DNA of 64,000 nucleotides from Pyrus communis (GCF_963583255.1 NC_084815.1:19958807-20022806); one strand, 5' to 3'; counted from the first letter of the stretch, positions 36,309-49,266 are shown. Notes: generated by a model not told the origin, from the sequence alone. Numbers and translations: made by a program.

Positions 36309-37480
36309 TTATTATATTTTGAATATAGCATATCTTGCAGTCCGAATCGTGGATTTAGATTGTCAAACAGTATTAAATCTTATTTTCTACAAAAAAAAAT
36401 TGATTAGTTTGTATCACATCATATCGCATCACATGGTCCACAATAGTAGGCTTGCTAAGTGGAGAGGACAAAGCCTAAAATTAACCTTTCCACGTGATGA
36501 CCAGTCTCCACAACCTCCTTCAGAATCCGTCCGCTGACGACTGACCAGCGACTGTTGGACACATGGAAAGCCACACTGAAACCCTTCCTCTAGGTTCTTC
36601 GTCCATGCGTGGAGCATTCCGTCTGATCATACCCCATCAGTATCCCCAACCGTCACTGTTTGACTTCGAACGTAGAGAAAAGAAGGGCGGAGAAGTTACT
36701 GTTGTGATATATCTCTAATTAATAATGCTACCTTGTGTTGTAAATTTCGGACATAACAGACCTAATTTGTTTGAAATATGACTTTCATTGATAAGATTGC
36801 AGGTAATAACTACGGGGACTTAAAATGCAATATGAGTCTGCCACCTTTGTGATTGTGCTTGGAGTTCTGCTATTATATTAATTAGTAATATGAAGTGTAG
36901 TCCAATTACTTATAAGTTACAAGAACATGTAAAGATTCTCTTTTTGTTGATATGAGATTCATACTCTCAACAAGTTCAATTTTAAACCTAACTTATGAAC
37001 AATACAAATCAAGTGACGTGATGCACATGTGACGCTTGAGCACACGTGAGAACCTACCATAAAAAAATTAGAATTTCGTCATAAAAACAATTGACAATAT
37101 AAAAAGTAATTTAATTACTTAAAAATACTTGCAAGATTTTTTTTTTTTTCAACGTAGGATTCCACTCAACAAGGCCTGTTAAAATTACTTGTAAATAAGT
37201 GTATTATGATTCATGGACGTACGTAGAATGCTGTATATGAAGTTTCAAAACTGTTAAAATTATATTGTGAGCTGATGATCATTGCAAAAAGCTGTGTATA
37301 CTTTCAATCAGAAAAGAAAAAAGGAAAAGGATAAAAGCTCAGAAGCTATCATTACTCTCAGTCTTACTCTTCCCTTCCTTGTATATCTTGTGCATTTTCA
37401 ATCATTGTTTTATTTTATAGATTACGATTAAATTACATAGATTTATAACCCTTAATATCTTTGAAACTTTCAATTAAGGA
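36309..37480. other. Non-coding stretch
   Basis: A more GC-rich patch at 36460-36690 includes 'ttccacgtgatgacc' and could be a relic of a promoter or exon, but no protein is recognisable on either strand. The rest is AT-rich with no repeats I can name. Confidence 0.35.
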
Positions 37481-37760
37481 TAAGATAATGCTAGGGAGGT
37501 TAAATTTATAAATTAAATGACATGAAAGTTGGCGACACATCATTTAGTTTGTAAATATTGTTTACAAAAGTCTTTGTAGCATTATCTTTAAGGATAATGC
37601 TAGAGAGATCAAAATTTTAAAACCAAATGATGTGTTACTAATAGGAAATAAGTCCGTTAATCAACATTTAAATAATAATTTAATAATTAACCACCATATT
37701 ATTTAATTTACAAATTTAGTTTAAAAGTTTTGATATCCTTAGCATTACCATTCAGTTAAA
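37481..37760. mobile_element. Two adjacent MITE copies of one family
   Basis: Two units start with 'gataatgctagggaggtta' (37484) and 'gataatgctagagagatc' (37594), and the second ends with the complement of that terminus near 37750. They share the terminal pattern of the element at 34092-35503. A further partial copy with 'tcatttagcttacaaat' lies at 37907-38037. Confidence 0.55.
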
Positions 37761-38117
37761 TACAAGTTCATGAAAAAACTATAAGGTGACACGTGGGCTG
37801 TGCAGTAAAATATTATGCTAGTGAAGTGGACCCCTTACCCACCCATCATGTCCATATTCCCCAATCCATCCATGCGAATGAGACAAAGCGCCATATCACG
37901 CTCCCTGTTAATTAAATTTATAGTCTAAATTTACAAATTAAATAATATATCATCAATAAAAGTAAACATGTTAATCAATGTTTAAATAATAATTCAACTA
38001 TTAACTTCTACGTCATTTAGCTTACAAATTTTAGTCTCCACGTGTTTTTTTTTTTTGTAGTACATCGATATTTTTACACTAGGAGATGGAGAGTTTGGCT
38101 AAGCTACACAATGAGCA

Positions 38118-38775
38118 TGTGACATCCCACATCGCCCAGGAGAGTGGATCCTGTAAGCCTTATATGTATATTCCCATCTCTACCTAGCACGAGGCCTTTT
38201 GGAAGCTTACTGGCTTTGGATTCCATCGGAACTCTGAAGTTAAGCGAGTAACACGAGAGCAATCCCATGATGGGTGACCTATTGGGAAGTTCTCGCATGA
38301 TTTCCCAGAAACAAATTCGTGAGGGCGTGGTTGGGGCCCATAGTGGACAATATCATGCTACGGTGGAGTTGAACCCGAGATGTGATGGGGGCCTAGGACG
38401 GGATGTGACAATTTAGTATCAAAGCTTAACCCTGGCCGTAGTGTGCCGACGAGGACGTCGAGCCCCTAAGAAGGGTGGATTGTGACATCCCACATTGTCC
38501 AGGAGAGTGGATCTTGTAAGCCTTATATGTATATTCTCATCTCTACCTAGCACGAGGCTTTTTGGGAGTTCACTGGCTTCGGGTTCCGTCGGAACTCTGA
38601 AGTTAAGCAAGTAGCGCGCAAGAGTAATCCCATGATAGGTGACCCACTGGGAAGTTCTCGTGTGAGTTCCCATAAACAAAACCATGAGGGCGTGGTCGGG
38701 GCCCAAAGCGGACAATATTGTGCTACGGTGGAGTCGAGCTCGAAATGTGGTGGGGGCCCGGGCTGAGATGTGATA
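38118..38775 (+). mobile_element. Cassandra TRIM retrotransposon, complete, copy B
   Basis: LTRs are 38118-38410 and 38481-38775, beginning TGTGACATCCCACAT and ending TGTGACA (TGTGATA in the second). The interior of 70 bp has a degenerate primer-binding site at about 38414 (TAGTATCAAAGC) and a polypurine tract at about 38466-38480. Each LTR contains a 5S rRNA-like block (about 38188-38305 and 38548-38668) with GAAGTTAAGC and GGTGACC..TGGGAAGTTCTCG. GAGCA is duplicated exactly on both sides (38113-38117 and 38776-38780). Confidence 0.95.
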
Positions 38776-38780
38776 GAGCA

Positions 38781-39977
38781 TCCTAAATTGGTATCGAATG
38801 TACCATCCACAAGATTCAAATATAAGACTTCTCACTTCTAAGCGAAGTGAAATACCACCATTTATATAGCGACACGTGATATACCAACCCGTATTTTGAT
38901 TACACTTGAAAAATCTCTCGCAAAACTGCATTCTCCAGTTTATGAATGCTTCATATGAACCAAAGCGGTGGCTCCAATTACATTATTCTTGCATTACATG
39001 TGAATTGTTTTGATTTTTTTTTCTTGGAGCAATTATTCATATTTGATTTTGGTTAATTGATAAGTAAATATTATATCTTAAATTTGAACATTATTGATTT
39101 ATATTTTTCTTTATACAATGATACTATTACTCTAAATTACACTCAAGAAAATGTGAGGATCACGATATAGTAAGAGTTGGTTTGGAATTGTGGTGCTTTT
39201 AAAAAAATAACTTATTAAAATTTTGGAATATAAAATGTTTGGTAAAACAAAAAAAATAAATGTTTTTTTTTTTTTAAATTGTTGCCAATGATAGTAGAAA
39301 AACATAGAAAATCAGATGTAGAGGCTACCATGCTTCTAAAAAAAGTGTTTTATTTGTATTTTATTTTATTTTAATTTTATTTTTTAAGCATAGTAATCAG
39401 GGCCTATATAATGAAATTTTCAAATAACAAGTATACCCCACATATTTTACAAAATTGCAATCATTGCCCCTATATTATTCGCTTAGACAATTATTATAGG
39501 GGCGTTTAGATTTAAATGCCTCATTGTTCTATTTGTTAGATTAAACATCTATACCTTTTAGCATTTTTATTAAACATTTTCCTACATTTTAAGTGCCAAA
39601 TATATTATAAGTAGCATTTTTTTTAATGCAAAATTACACAATTTGCCATATATATAATGTACCAATTAGCTAATAATTATCCAAATCTCCTAGAATCTAG
39701 TAAATGTATGTTTTAAAAATCTAAAAACATATCAAATTTGATTTGTTTATGCTTCTAGCGTGATATATATTTATGTTCTTCTTTCAAGATCATTCTACAA
39801 TTCTTTTGTGCCATTTCTTGTCTGTCAGTTGATACTCTTCCATCCTCCTTTGTGAGTCATGTTCATTCCCTTTCTATTTTCATTTGATGCAAACCTCTGG
39901 ATTTGAGTATTCGCACCATGGTACATTTGGAAAATAGATTCTAGTGGTAGATGATATAGGGTATGTTTCCATTTAGT
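38781..39977. other. Non-coding AT-rich stretch
   Basis: No supported gene; poly-T and poly-A runs at 39260-39290. Copies of the ~43 bp tandem repeat may begin near 39919. Confidence 0.4.
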
Positions 39978-39982
39978 ATTGG

Positions 39983-42637
39983 TGTCACAACCCGTCCCTA
40001 ATTTTACGTTTTTATTTATTTTAATCAAGGGAATTGACAAAAACGCCCTCGAGGTAAGGACTTTGACTTCTGTTAACCATCGTTTAGAGAAACGTATGAC
40101 TTTTTCTTTTAGGGTATGTAAGTAGTACTCGTTGGTACGAACACATAGGTGAAAGCCGTTTGCGAGTCCGGATCATAACGATATAGTTACGAATGTTTGA
40201 AGTTGGTTATTTAAAGTTAGTTAATTGGTTAAGGAGGAGCAATTAGATAAAAGGTAGAAAAGGGCAACAGCCCAATCAGAAATCAGAATTAAAAAAAAAA
40301 AAGAGAAGAAAACTCCCAGCTTTCCCGTGCACGCCACCACCGCGACCACCCAACTTCCAATGTCGATTTCGACCAACTGCGGTGGAATTTCTCAACGCCA
40401 CCACATCCATCTTGAAGCTCTCATTCCCCTCTACAAAATCCACCCAAGAACCACCTTGATTAACCTTTGTATATGGCGATTTAAGGCCACGAAAGTTGAC
40501 GGTTCTTACAATGCTTCGGTTACCCTTTTTGATTTTTTCGGCAAAACGGCAAAGCGATGGCCGATGCCACCACTTGGGTTTTGTAGCCCATCATCCCAGG
40601 AGAAAAACCAATCAACCTTGACCTCGTTGGACCACCATAGACGATGAATCGACATTGGGAAGCTTTAGGCACCCATTGACTTCGTGGGCAAAATTGACCA
40701 TCTTCTGTCCACTTTTGGACTTCGTGGCAGGTGAGGATTGTTCATGACGTCTCAATATTCGTGCATGAGAGTTGTAGCGCGGACCTAAGGTGAGTGGGTC
40801 TTTTCCCTTCTATCGTATATCTATATATAAGATTGACATCTCCACAAATGTTTATAAATTGAATATTTCATATAATTTATGTGAATGCTTTGGAGGACTA
40901 GTATGAACTACGAATGGCTTGATCCCTATTTAGGGTATGTAGGCAGTTTAACGAGACGTTAGATGCATCCATATAATAAATGCGACTAAATAATTGAGAC
41001 AATAGCCTTGTTTGGGGAATTGAGCAATGTGAGGGACATTGGTGGAAAATATGAGATTTAACCTTATGATTTGGTGCTTAAATGTTGGTCATAAATCAAT
41101 GCGTGAAGAATCAAGAAATTAAAGTAAAGAAACATAAGTAATGATAGTTAATTAAACTAGTGTCTAGTTAGGCTTATCACCGATAATTATTCCCGAAAAT
41201 AAATAGTTTGGAAGTGGGGCGTTATAGATTATGCATTTCACGCCATGTTTTATATATATATATATATTTGGAAACACTATATTATGGTTGAGTATTAGAT
41301 TGCATCATGGCATATCCATATGTATATTATATGCACATAATTATTGAATGCTTTGAAGTGCAAAGGTGAACGCAGGACACACAGGTAAGTTTAGGTGAGT
41401 TTATGGTATTAGTTGAAATGATGGAGTTATGGCATGACTACATTTATGTTTTAAGCAACTCCGACATTGTCGTACAGGTTGCAATAATAGGCAACTCCGA
41501 CCTTGTCGTACAGGTTGCCTATGAGTCGTACATGTTATATTAGATGCAGTTAGAGCTCATAAACCTGCACCCCGGTCTTAGTGCTCCCGCCCGTGGCCAT
41601 GACACAGTCCTTTACGTGATATTCACCTCCCGCACCTTACGTTTACCTTGGATCCAAGGTAGGTTCACAGTCCTGTCATACAGACCACAATAGGTGGTTC
41701 TAACTTGTAGGTGACCCGTGATTATTCGCACAGTCTTCACGTGATCGTAGCACTTGAGCGTATTTATTTACACCCAGTTTTGTCGTACATACCACTTTAG
41801 GTGGTTCCGACTCGTGTGTAGGTATACTTATTGAGCTATTAGCTACCATGTTATTGAGCTATTGGCTACCATGTTATTGAGCTATTGGCTAGCATGTTAT
41901 TGAGCTATTGGTTAGCATGTTGATGAGCTATTGGCTAGCATGTTATTGAGTTATTGGCTAGCATGTTGATGAGTTACTGATTCAGCCATACAGGTCGCGT
42001 GAGGTGACTCCGGGTAGCTTGTTGATGAGCTATTGGCTAGCATGTTAATGAGTTATTGATTCAGATGTACAGGTCACGTGAGGTGACTCCGGCTAGCATG
42101 TTGATGAGCTATTGGCTAGTATGTTGATGAGCTATTGGTTCAGCCGTACATGCCACAATAGGTGGATCCGGCTAACATACCATTTCATATTGATTTATTT
42201 CACCTGGGTTACTTATTCTTGTTGAGATATTTTCTGGGAAATTATACAGATGTTACGGTGAGGGGTTACTACCTTTGGTAATTGAAATTGGTTTGAAAAG
42301 TTTTGTTTCGCTCACTCACATTTTCTATTTTTGCACCCCTCCAGGTTCTAGCAGTAAAGTTTCGTATTGACGAGGATTTGTGGCACTTTTCAGTACAGAT
42401 GTCTTCTTATGATGGTATAATCATTATCTTACCTTACTGTACTATACCTATGCTCTATATCACGTGTGAAATGGGTCCAGACCCGCTCATCGCGCACTCG
42501 TGTATTTAAGCACTTTTAAGTTTTAATTTATTCACATTTTATACACTATCACACCTTATGGCTTCGTCACCTTCTAGGTGTCGGCCAACACAGCTCGATT
42601 CAGGGTCCTAGTGGACATTCCGGGTCGGGGTGTGTCA
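39983..42637. mobile_element. Solo Gypsy-type LTR, 2655 bp, ATTGG target duplication
   Basis: Begins TGTCACAACCCGTCCC and ends GGGTCGGGGTGTGTCA. ATTGG occurs directly before (39978-39982) and after (42638-42642). No primer-binding site or internal region is present. It shares phrases with the LTR at 14667-16808, such as 'cagaccac..taggtggtt' and 'gtgacccgtgattattcg'. It has an internal 23 bp tandem repeat at 41833-42140. The 106-codon frame at 40327-40647 is within the LTR and has no domain. Confidence 0.9.
41833..42140. repeat. 23 bp tandem repeats inside the solo LTR
   Basis: Units follow 'gagctattggctagcatgtt' plus 'att' or 'gat'. They are interspersed with three copies of a 'gtacaggtcacgtgaggtga' motif at about 41988, 42068 and 42148, the last diverged. 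This segment is much longer than in the related LTR at 14667-16808. Confidence 0.8.
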
Positions 42638-42640
42638 ATT

Positions 42641-42830
42641 GGTACGTTTCTAGCTGATATGTTAGTACATTTTAAGTTGGCATAGGTACATTTCATATTA
42701 GCATCACTACGTTTCAATTTGGCATGGGTACATTTCTAGACAATATGTTTGTACGTTTCAAGTTGGCATGGGTACATATCCTATCAGCATTGCTACATTT
42801 CAACATGGCATGAGTACAATTCAAATTAGA
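42641..42830. repeat. About 43 bp tandem array beside the solo LTR
   Basis: 'ggtacatttc' or 'ggtacgtttc' recurs at 42641, 42685, 42727 and 42771, with 'agttggcatgggta' closing each unit. Possible further units lie left of the LTR (39919-39982), so the LTR appears to have inserted into the array. Confidence 0.7.
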
Positions 42831-43673
42831 AACTAATATATTTAAATTTGATTTCAATTAAAATTCACATTCATATATCTCATGTCGAATGACATTAATC
42901 TCATTCCAGCTAATCCCTTTTGTCAACAACTTTTATGCAAATTATATTGTGCTACAATATTTTAAAATCACTTGTTTTCTGTTGCATAATACTACACAAC
43001 CATGCAATCAAACTAGAACTCAACAAGATAAATGTAGGGTCTATGGTGTTTTCATCATGTTGGATTGGCTATCTCCATTTTTTCTGCTGATGTAAGTTTT
43101 TTTTCGTGATCAATGAAGTTTTATAATAGAAAAATAAATGTTAAAAATTTAAAAATTAAGAGATAATATTGATGATTTAATAGTTAATATCTACTAATTA
43201 TCCAACATCCCTTAAAAAGGGGCATAGATTCTAACACGCCAAAAAACCTCTATTAACTAAAAAGATTATGTGGGAAATCAACATATAACAATTTTCATTT
43301 AGAAAAAAAAAAAAACTAAATAAAATAAATTTAAAAATACTTAGGGCGCCACTAGTCAAAGCGTCTTAATCAAATCTTTAAAAGACACAAATGTTTAATA
43401 AAAAAATTGTAAAAACGGAGTGGGGCATTCTAATTTTCTCATTATTATTATTATATCACTTTAAATATCATATCTTTTTTTAGTCATTTATCAATAGTCA
43501 CAGTAATTTATATAAAAGTTTACCAAACACTAAATCACAATTTTTTTTTTTTGTTAAAAGCACTTTTACAATATATATATCAAACACTCAATATTTTTAT
43601 TTTACAGCGGTTTATTCTCAAAGTATAGCAAAAATAATTTTTTTTTATTTTAAACATAGCAATCCGGCAATAC
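42831..43673. other. Non-coding AT-rich stretch
   Basis: No supported gene or terminal repeats; poly-A and poly-T runs around 43308 and 43540. Confidence 0.4.
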
Positions 43674-43676
43674 CAA

Positions 43677-44787
43677 CACTACAAGAATATTGATTATTAG
43701 GGGCAGTAGCTTAGGTGCAAAAATAAGGATTCGTCTCTATTAATTTGCATTAGGAGCGGATATATAAATTTGCCTCTAATTAAAGTGATAGGGGCGGAAT
43801 AAATATTGTTGCTATTAATTTCAGACATTAGAGGCGAATAAATGGGCCTCTAATATATTTAACAAAATTTTTAATAATTTTAGTTAGGTATTTACATATT
43901 TTTTCCATTTATTTTGGATGTGTTTAAGGGATAAATCAAAATATACTAACTCTCAAACCCCTAATTCTCCGATACATATGTACCCACATCCCTTATTTCT
44001 CTCATTTCCAACCTTCCACGCACACAGACCCTCCATCTACTCCTTCCTTTTGAACTCGTGCTCTCTCATTTCTTTCTTCTTCATAATCTTTTCTTCTCTA
44101 TTTCTTCTTTATCTTTCCAGAGATCAAAAAACTAAGCGACAAAATTTAAGAATGGGGAGAGTGCCCGGATTTGAAGAATTCGAAGTAGAACTAATTGAAA
44201 ATTTTCAAGAAATTGTAAGGTCCTTGTGCTAATCTTCACTTAATGATTTTCTTATACTTTTAACTTGGTGTAAGATTTGTAGGTTTTATTTTTAGAAGAT
44301 TACCTTATGAACCGGCTCGATTTGGGTTGGGCTTTCTTTGTTATTTTTGTTTGTTTTGCTTTTACAGATTTAATGTACAATTCTTTTGAGAAAGGTGACA
44401 ATGCAGGTTTCTTTTTATTTTTGTGAGTTCTGTTTATATTTAAACATTACTTTATCTTATATTGCACTCTTATATGAGATTTTCAATTGAAGTTTTATTT
44501 TGTGGAAATCTATTAATTTTTCTTTTATCTCCCTCTATTGTATCTACAGGGATGAAAGAATGATAAAAGACGTATGCATTTGGGTTTTTGGAGGCTGAAG
44601 ATTGAGTCTTTGATTAGATATAAGTTCTGTTATAATTTTATATGTACTACATTCTGGGCTAGATTTATACTTCTTCCTCTTTCATGTATTCCCTATAAAC
44701 ATTGTAAATAAAAGATTTAACATTAGTAAAGAAATTTATTTCTTGAACTGGTACTAAAGTTTTGATTTGAGTAGAAGAATATCTAGA

Positions 44788-44862
<75 letters not shown>

Positions 44863-45162
44863 AGACAAAAAATGTAAGTATATATTAATCTAATTTACGA
44901 GGAAAGTAAAATTAAATAAACTTTACAATAGGGGCACAATTGTATGCCTCCATTGCTTTAACTGCCAACATGGCAGGAAAAATAATAGGGGCGGAAAGTG
45001 ATGTTATTAAGTGCGGATGGAGTAATAGCAACGACAGTTTTAGAGGCAAATCTTTTATCCCCCACTCCTTAGTTTTAGAGGTGTAAATTAACAATAATTG
45101 CACCTAATAATAGTTAATAGATGCAAATAAAACTGCCTCTAATAAGTACGAATTTTGTAGTG
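43677..45162. mobile_element. Non-autonomous CACTA element, CAA target duplication
   Basis: Starts CACTACAAGAATATTGATTA and ends with the complement of CACTACAAAATTCGTACTTA. CAA is duplicated (43674-43676 and 45163-45165). Subterminal regions repeat TTAGGGGCGGA, TTAGAGGCGAA and complements on both ends. The 1486 bp interior includes a leader-like stretch and a small open frame with MGRVPGFEEFEVELIENFQE (44153-44232), possibly a captured gene fragment, and a (TA)n(TG)n microsatellite at 44789-44862. No transposase. Confidence 0.85.
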
Positions 45163-45165
45163 CAA

Positions 45166-46190
45166 ATTAGCCCTAAGATAAAAAGTTCTATTCCTCACGA
45201 CAATCTCCTATTTGCATGATTTAAGTTTTTAAAAATGAATATAATTATTCAAGGAATGTTAAGATTAGGGATGTTTAGTCCCACGATTTCAAATCATTTT
45301 CATCTTAGATATTAATACATTATCGTCCATAATCTTCATCTTGAAATCACTCACTCACTATTCAAAAGTTGAAACGGCTGCACGTTGTTCAAAAGTTTGG
45401 AAATCGAGATTATAACAAAGCAAATAATTTTTTATTTATTTTTATTGTCAAAACAAAGCAAATAATTGAGGTGCATGTAGTTCCATATTCAAATCGTATG
45501 AAACCTTCTTGTATTGCTAGCTAGAAGTCTATTTCAATTTTTATGTTTATCTACTTCCTTGAAATACACGATTCTTTGTAGAAAGTGTTGTTACTGTTGT
45601 TCGATGTTGCTTGAGTTGTAAGACATCGTTATAGTGAAGCTATACAAATCGTCATGTGGTGGAAATGCCTTGCATTATATGTATACCCTTTCCACATCTC
45701 CCTTTTTAGTCATACTCAGAGAGGGTATATATATAGGGTAGTACTATTCACACTTAGTTTTATTTTTCATTCTTGTTAATTTTTCATTGATTTTTTTTCA
45801 ATTTATTAGATAGACGATAATTGAGAAGGATGTGTAAGAATTAAAAATAGGTGTAGATAGCACTATCTTATGCCTAAATCATGCAACATGATAACTTGCA
45901 CGTAAAGGAAATAAGATAATGAGAAAAGCGTATAAATATATTACATGTAAGTTTCTAACTGAGCTTGCGACAATAAAAATGAAATGAAACGTTAATTTAA
46001 AAGTTTGAAAATTCAAAGCCATAAAAAAGAGTAAGAGAATAAAAATTTGGTGTTAGATTGAATATTGATTTTAGTCCCTTAATGTGTACTTAATTCAAAT
46101 ACATATTATACTTTTGTTTTTATATTTAATAGATAACTTATGTAATGTTATTATATTAAATTTTAAATTTATTATTATACACATTTTAAT
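45166..46190. other. Non-coding stretch with a small MITE
   Basis: At about 45735-45870 'agtactattcacacttag' is mirrored by the complement of 'gtgtagatagcact', a MITE-like hairpin. Otherwise no gene or repeat is recognised. Confidence 0.4.
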
Positions 46191-46525
46191 TCATTAATTT
46201 TATTTAACTTTCTCTAATTAGTGTACCTAAACGTTCGTATTATAATATATTTTACTAAATTAATGTACCAAAATGTCCTTACCTAAATATATTATAGTGA
46301 ATTAGTGACACATAAGAAAATACGTAAAATGATAAGTGTACTAAAAATTCCGTACCTAACTATATGATACTAAATTAGTGTACCAAAATGTCGGTACCTA
46401 AATATGTTATACTAAACTAGTGTACCAAAATGTCTGTACCTAAACATATTATACTAACCCAATGTACCGAAATGTTCGTACCTAAATATATTATAATGAA
46501 TTAGTGGCAAATAAGAAAATATGCA
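46190..46525. repeat. 42 bp tandem array
   Basis: 'taccaaaatgtc.gtaccta' recurs with spacing 42 at 46381, 46423 and 46465 and less regularly at 46266 and 46340. Each unit includes 'atattatactaaa'. A longer insert with 'cataagaaaatacg' separates the first unit from the rest and recurs at the right end. Confidence 0.75.
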
Positions 46526-48990
46526 AAAACATAATTACACCGAAAAATCTCTATGAAAATATTTTCTTATATAAGATGCTTACCATAATGCGATTTATAA
46601 TATTTTCATAAAATTTAAATTCATAAAATTATAAATAAAAAAAGAAACATTGAATACATATGCTGATATTAAATAGAATCTAGGTATTAAAATCAATTTT
46701 TAATCTTGTATAAGATAATTTTCGAAACTTTATCTTATTTAGAGATTAAAATCTAGTTTTCTAAAATTACAATGCTTTTAACTTTGTTGTTTTTGTACTT
46801 TTCAATTTGTCGTGTGGTTCATTCCGTCGTTTATTCTACATCAGTTGTCTTTCTACGCAGATAACTGAGGCGGTGAGCTGAAGTGCATGCATGATTACTA
46901 TATACATACATATGTCGCCGCCACGTATAGTAGTACCAGTAATACGTAGCAATACCAAATACCAATGTATACAGTTATTATGTAGACTCCAACACACAAA
47001 TCCCCGAGCCCATGCTTGGGAGTTGGGATGCTTGACCAGTCTCTCCTCTCGTAAGATAACAGGAAGAAACTGAGTTTGCGGCGTTTAGTGAAAATTACAA
47101 CCCATGTGGATAGGACCAATCTGCAGCAGCAGCAGCAGCATCTTCAGTAACAGTACCATGATCATCTCCAGTAAATAAGTACCATAAATATTCGGGCTCA
47201 CTACATCACTACTCAGTCAGCACCCACAACTTTCTGACACAAAATTTAGCGAAAAAATAAATCTAATATTTATTTCTTTCTTTTCTCTTATTTCAAGGGA
47301 TCTGGTAAAGAAAATAAAATTTAGCAGTGACTGCACCGCACCCACCCCCAGTGAATAAAGGTAAAAAAGTTATGGCAAAGCCTTATGAGTGCCCCAGTCC
47401 TTGGTTGATAGATAATCAATAGTATTGCATACTTACGATAGAATTGTCATGGATTATACATTAAAACCAAAATCGACCAGTTTAGAAAACACTTTTGTCC
47501 GCAAAAAGAAAACACTTTGCTCAGAAACGCTTTTAGTAACTAGGTAGCAATATTAGTACTAATTTTTAATAAAAATACAAGTGTAAAAGAAGCAAATGTT
47601 ATGTGTTCTTTCATGAAATACTTCAAGTGTTTTTTTAAACACAAACAATTTTAACATTTTTACCAAACATGGTCATAATTACTTTTCGTAATTTTAAAAT
47701 CACTTTCAAGCAGACTTTAAGAGTATCGATAAACTTACCCCACTGTCTTATCTTTTCAACCACTTTTAAATAAAACTTTTGAAACTAATTTTACTCTCTT
47801 ATAAAATGTCATCCAAGGACCAAAGTAAAAAAAGAAAAAGAAGATTTCTTCTCTATTCACCATAGCACTGCAACCATCTCAATTCCATTCAATAAATATT
47901 TTCTTCATTTTCTATTCCTCTAGTTTCATCATATATAATAGTTATTTAAAATATTTTACCAAACAATTATTTAAAAATTAATAGATGAAATGGGAGACTA
48001 GAAGAAGTAATTGGGTTTGAAAGAGTGGGATTGAGTGTCGGGAATTTGGAAGGGGGCATGAGGATGGAATTTTGGGAATGCGGCATGAGGCTTGGTCGTG
48101 GGGAAGAGAGAGGGAAGGAGTGGATATAGGGAAGGAAGGAGAGTTGCAATCGGTTGGAGATATAAGAAGTGACTGGATTCTAGAATTCTAGCTGGACTGA
48201 AAATCGGAAAGGGAGAATTGACTATGAGTGGAGACTTGACTGTGCTTATTAGCACATTTAAAATATATATATATATAGAGGATATTTTATGAATAATAAT
48301 TAAAATAACATTTCAATTTTAAAAATTTATGTGGTAAGTGAAGTTATAATGTGGGTGAGAAAAATAAGACCTTAGAGTGGGTCGAGCAGCACTAGACTTT
48401 TATCACATAAAGTACTCACAAATTAATAGCCTTTACAGTTGCACCCGTCTCCAATTCACCTCTAGATTTATTTGAACAAAAGAATATATAATGAGTTTTG
48501 TTTGTACACAACTGTTGCCATACCAAATATGGTTATTCAGAATCCCAAGTTTTTTGTTTAATCATCACTTAGTTGAAATTAAGGGGTGGTTACTGAAATT
48601 TCAGGTGGCAACCGGTAATCTTACCTATTTGCCTATTAGCTTAACATCTACCTGAGATTTCAAGTTTTTTGTTTAATCATGTACCTAATCTTACCTATTA
48701 GCTTCCAGCTTTCCACTGCCAGAATTGGTGCCTACATTGAAATTTCTTTTGTGCACCAAAAGGCTTGAATACTTTGTGAAAGCGAGTGTGTGGTTAGGTT
48801 GGGTGCATGCAAAATAATGTCCAGGAAATGGTGTCCATAAACGCTAAACAGAATATGAAAAGCTAGGGTTTGAATATCTTGTTTGGCAACGCAAGGGAAA
48901 GAGAAAGAAAAGACAAAGAAGGCAACCACAAAGTATTAATTATATTGTCTTTCTTATTTGAACGATCAATTCATGTCTGGATTTAAAAGA
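46526..48990. other. Non-coding stretch
   Basis: A (CAG)n tract occurs at about 47123-47140. Minus-strand frames at 47967-48255 arise in GA-rich DNA and have no domain. No gene is supported. Confidence 0.4.
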
Positions 48991-48997
48991 GACAGAC

Positions 48998-49074
48998 TAT
49001 GGTGGAAATATTTACTTAATACATTCACCATGGAGATAACTATTAAATGGTGAATGTGTTAAGTAAATGCCATA
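48998..49074. other. Short near-perfect hairpin
   Basis: 'tttacttaatacattcacca' (49011-49030) pairs with 'tggtgaatgtgttaagtaaa' (49048-49067) with one G-U-type mismatch, leaving a 17-base loop. Flanking bases 'tatggtgg' and 'ccata' extend the stem imperfectly. It may be a tiny MITE or a small-RNA-type hairpin. Confidence 0.5.
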
Positions 49075-49145
49075 GCAACTCCACAAAGATAAGAGAACAA
49101 AACATACTAAATATATGACGAGAGAATGTTACGCGTATTTAAGAA

Positions 49146-49266
49146 GGGAATTGTTATTAACACTCTAAAAATCTCATTCTACACTCCAAACTTTCTATAT
49201 TTGAAAAGAAAAATACACTTATGAGAAGTGTAGAAGGAGATTTTTAGAGTGCCAATAACACTTCCC
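49146..49266. mobile_element. Tourist-like MITE, second copy
   Basis: Matches the element at 25341-25459 in inverse orientation, with 'gggaattgttattaacactc' left and the complement of 'gggaagtgttattggcactc' right. The target duplication is not clear here. Confidence 0.75.

Noticed and set aside
38104..38931. Minus-strand open frames up to 170 codons
   Set aside because: Shadows of Cassandra copy B.
40327..40647. 106-codon frame
   Set aside because: Lies inside the solo LTR and has no domain.
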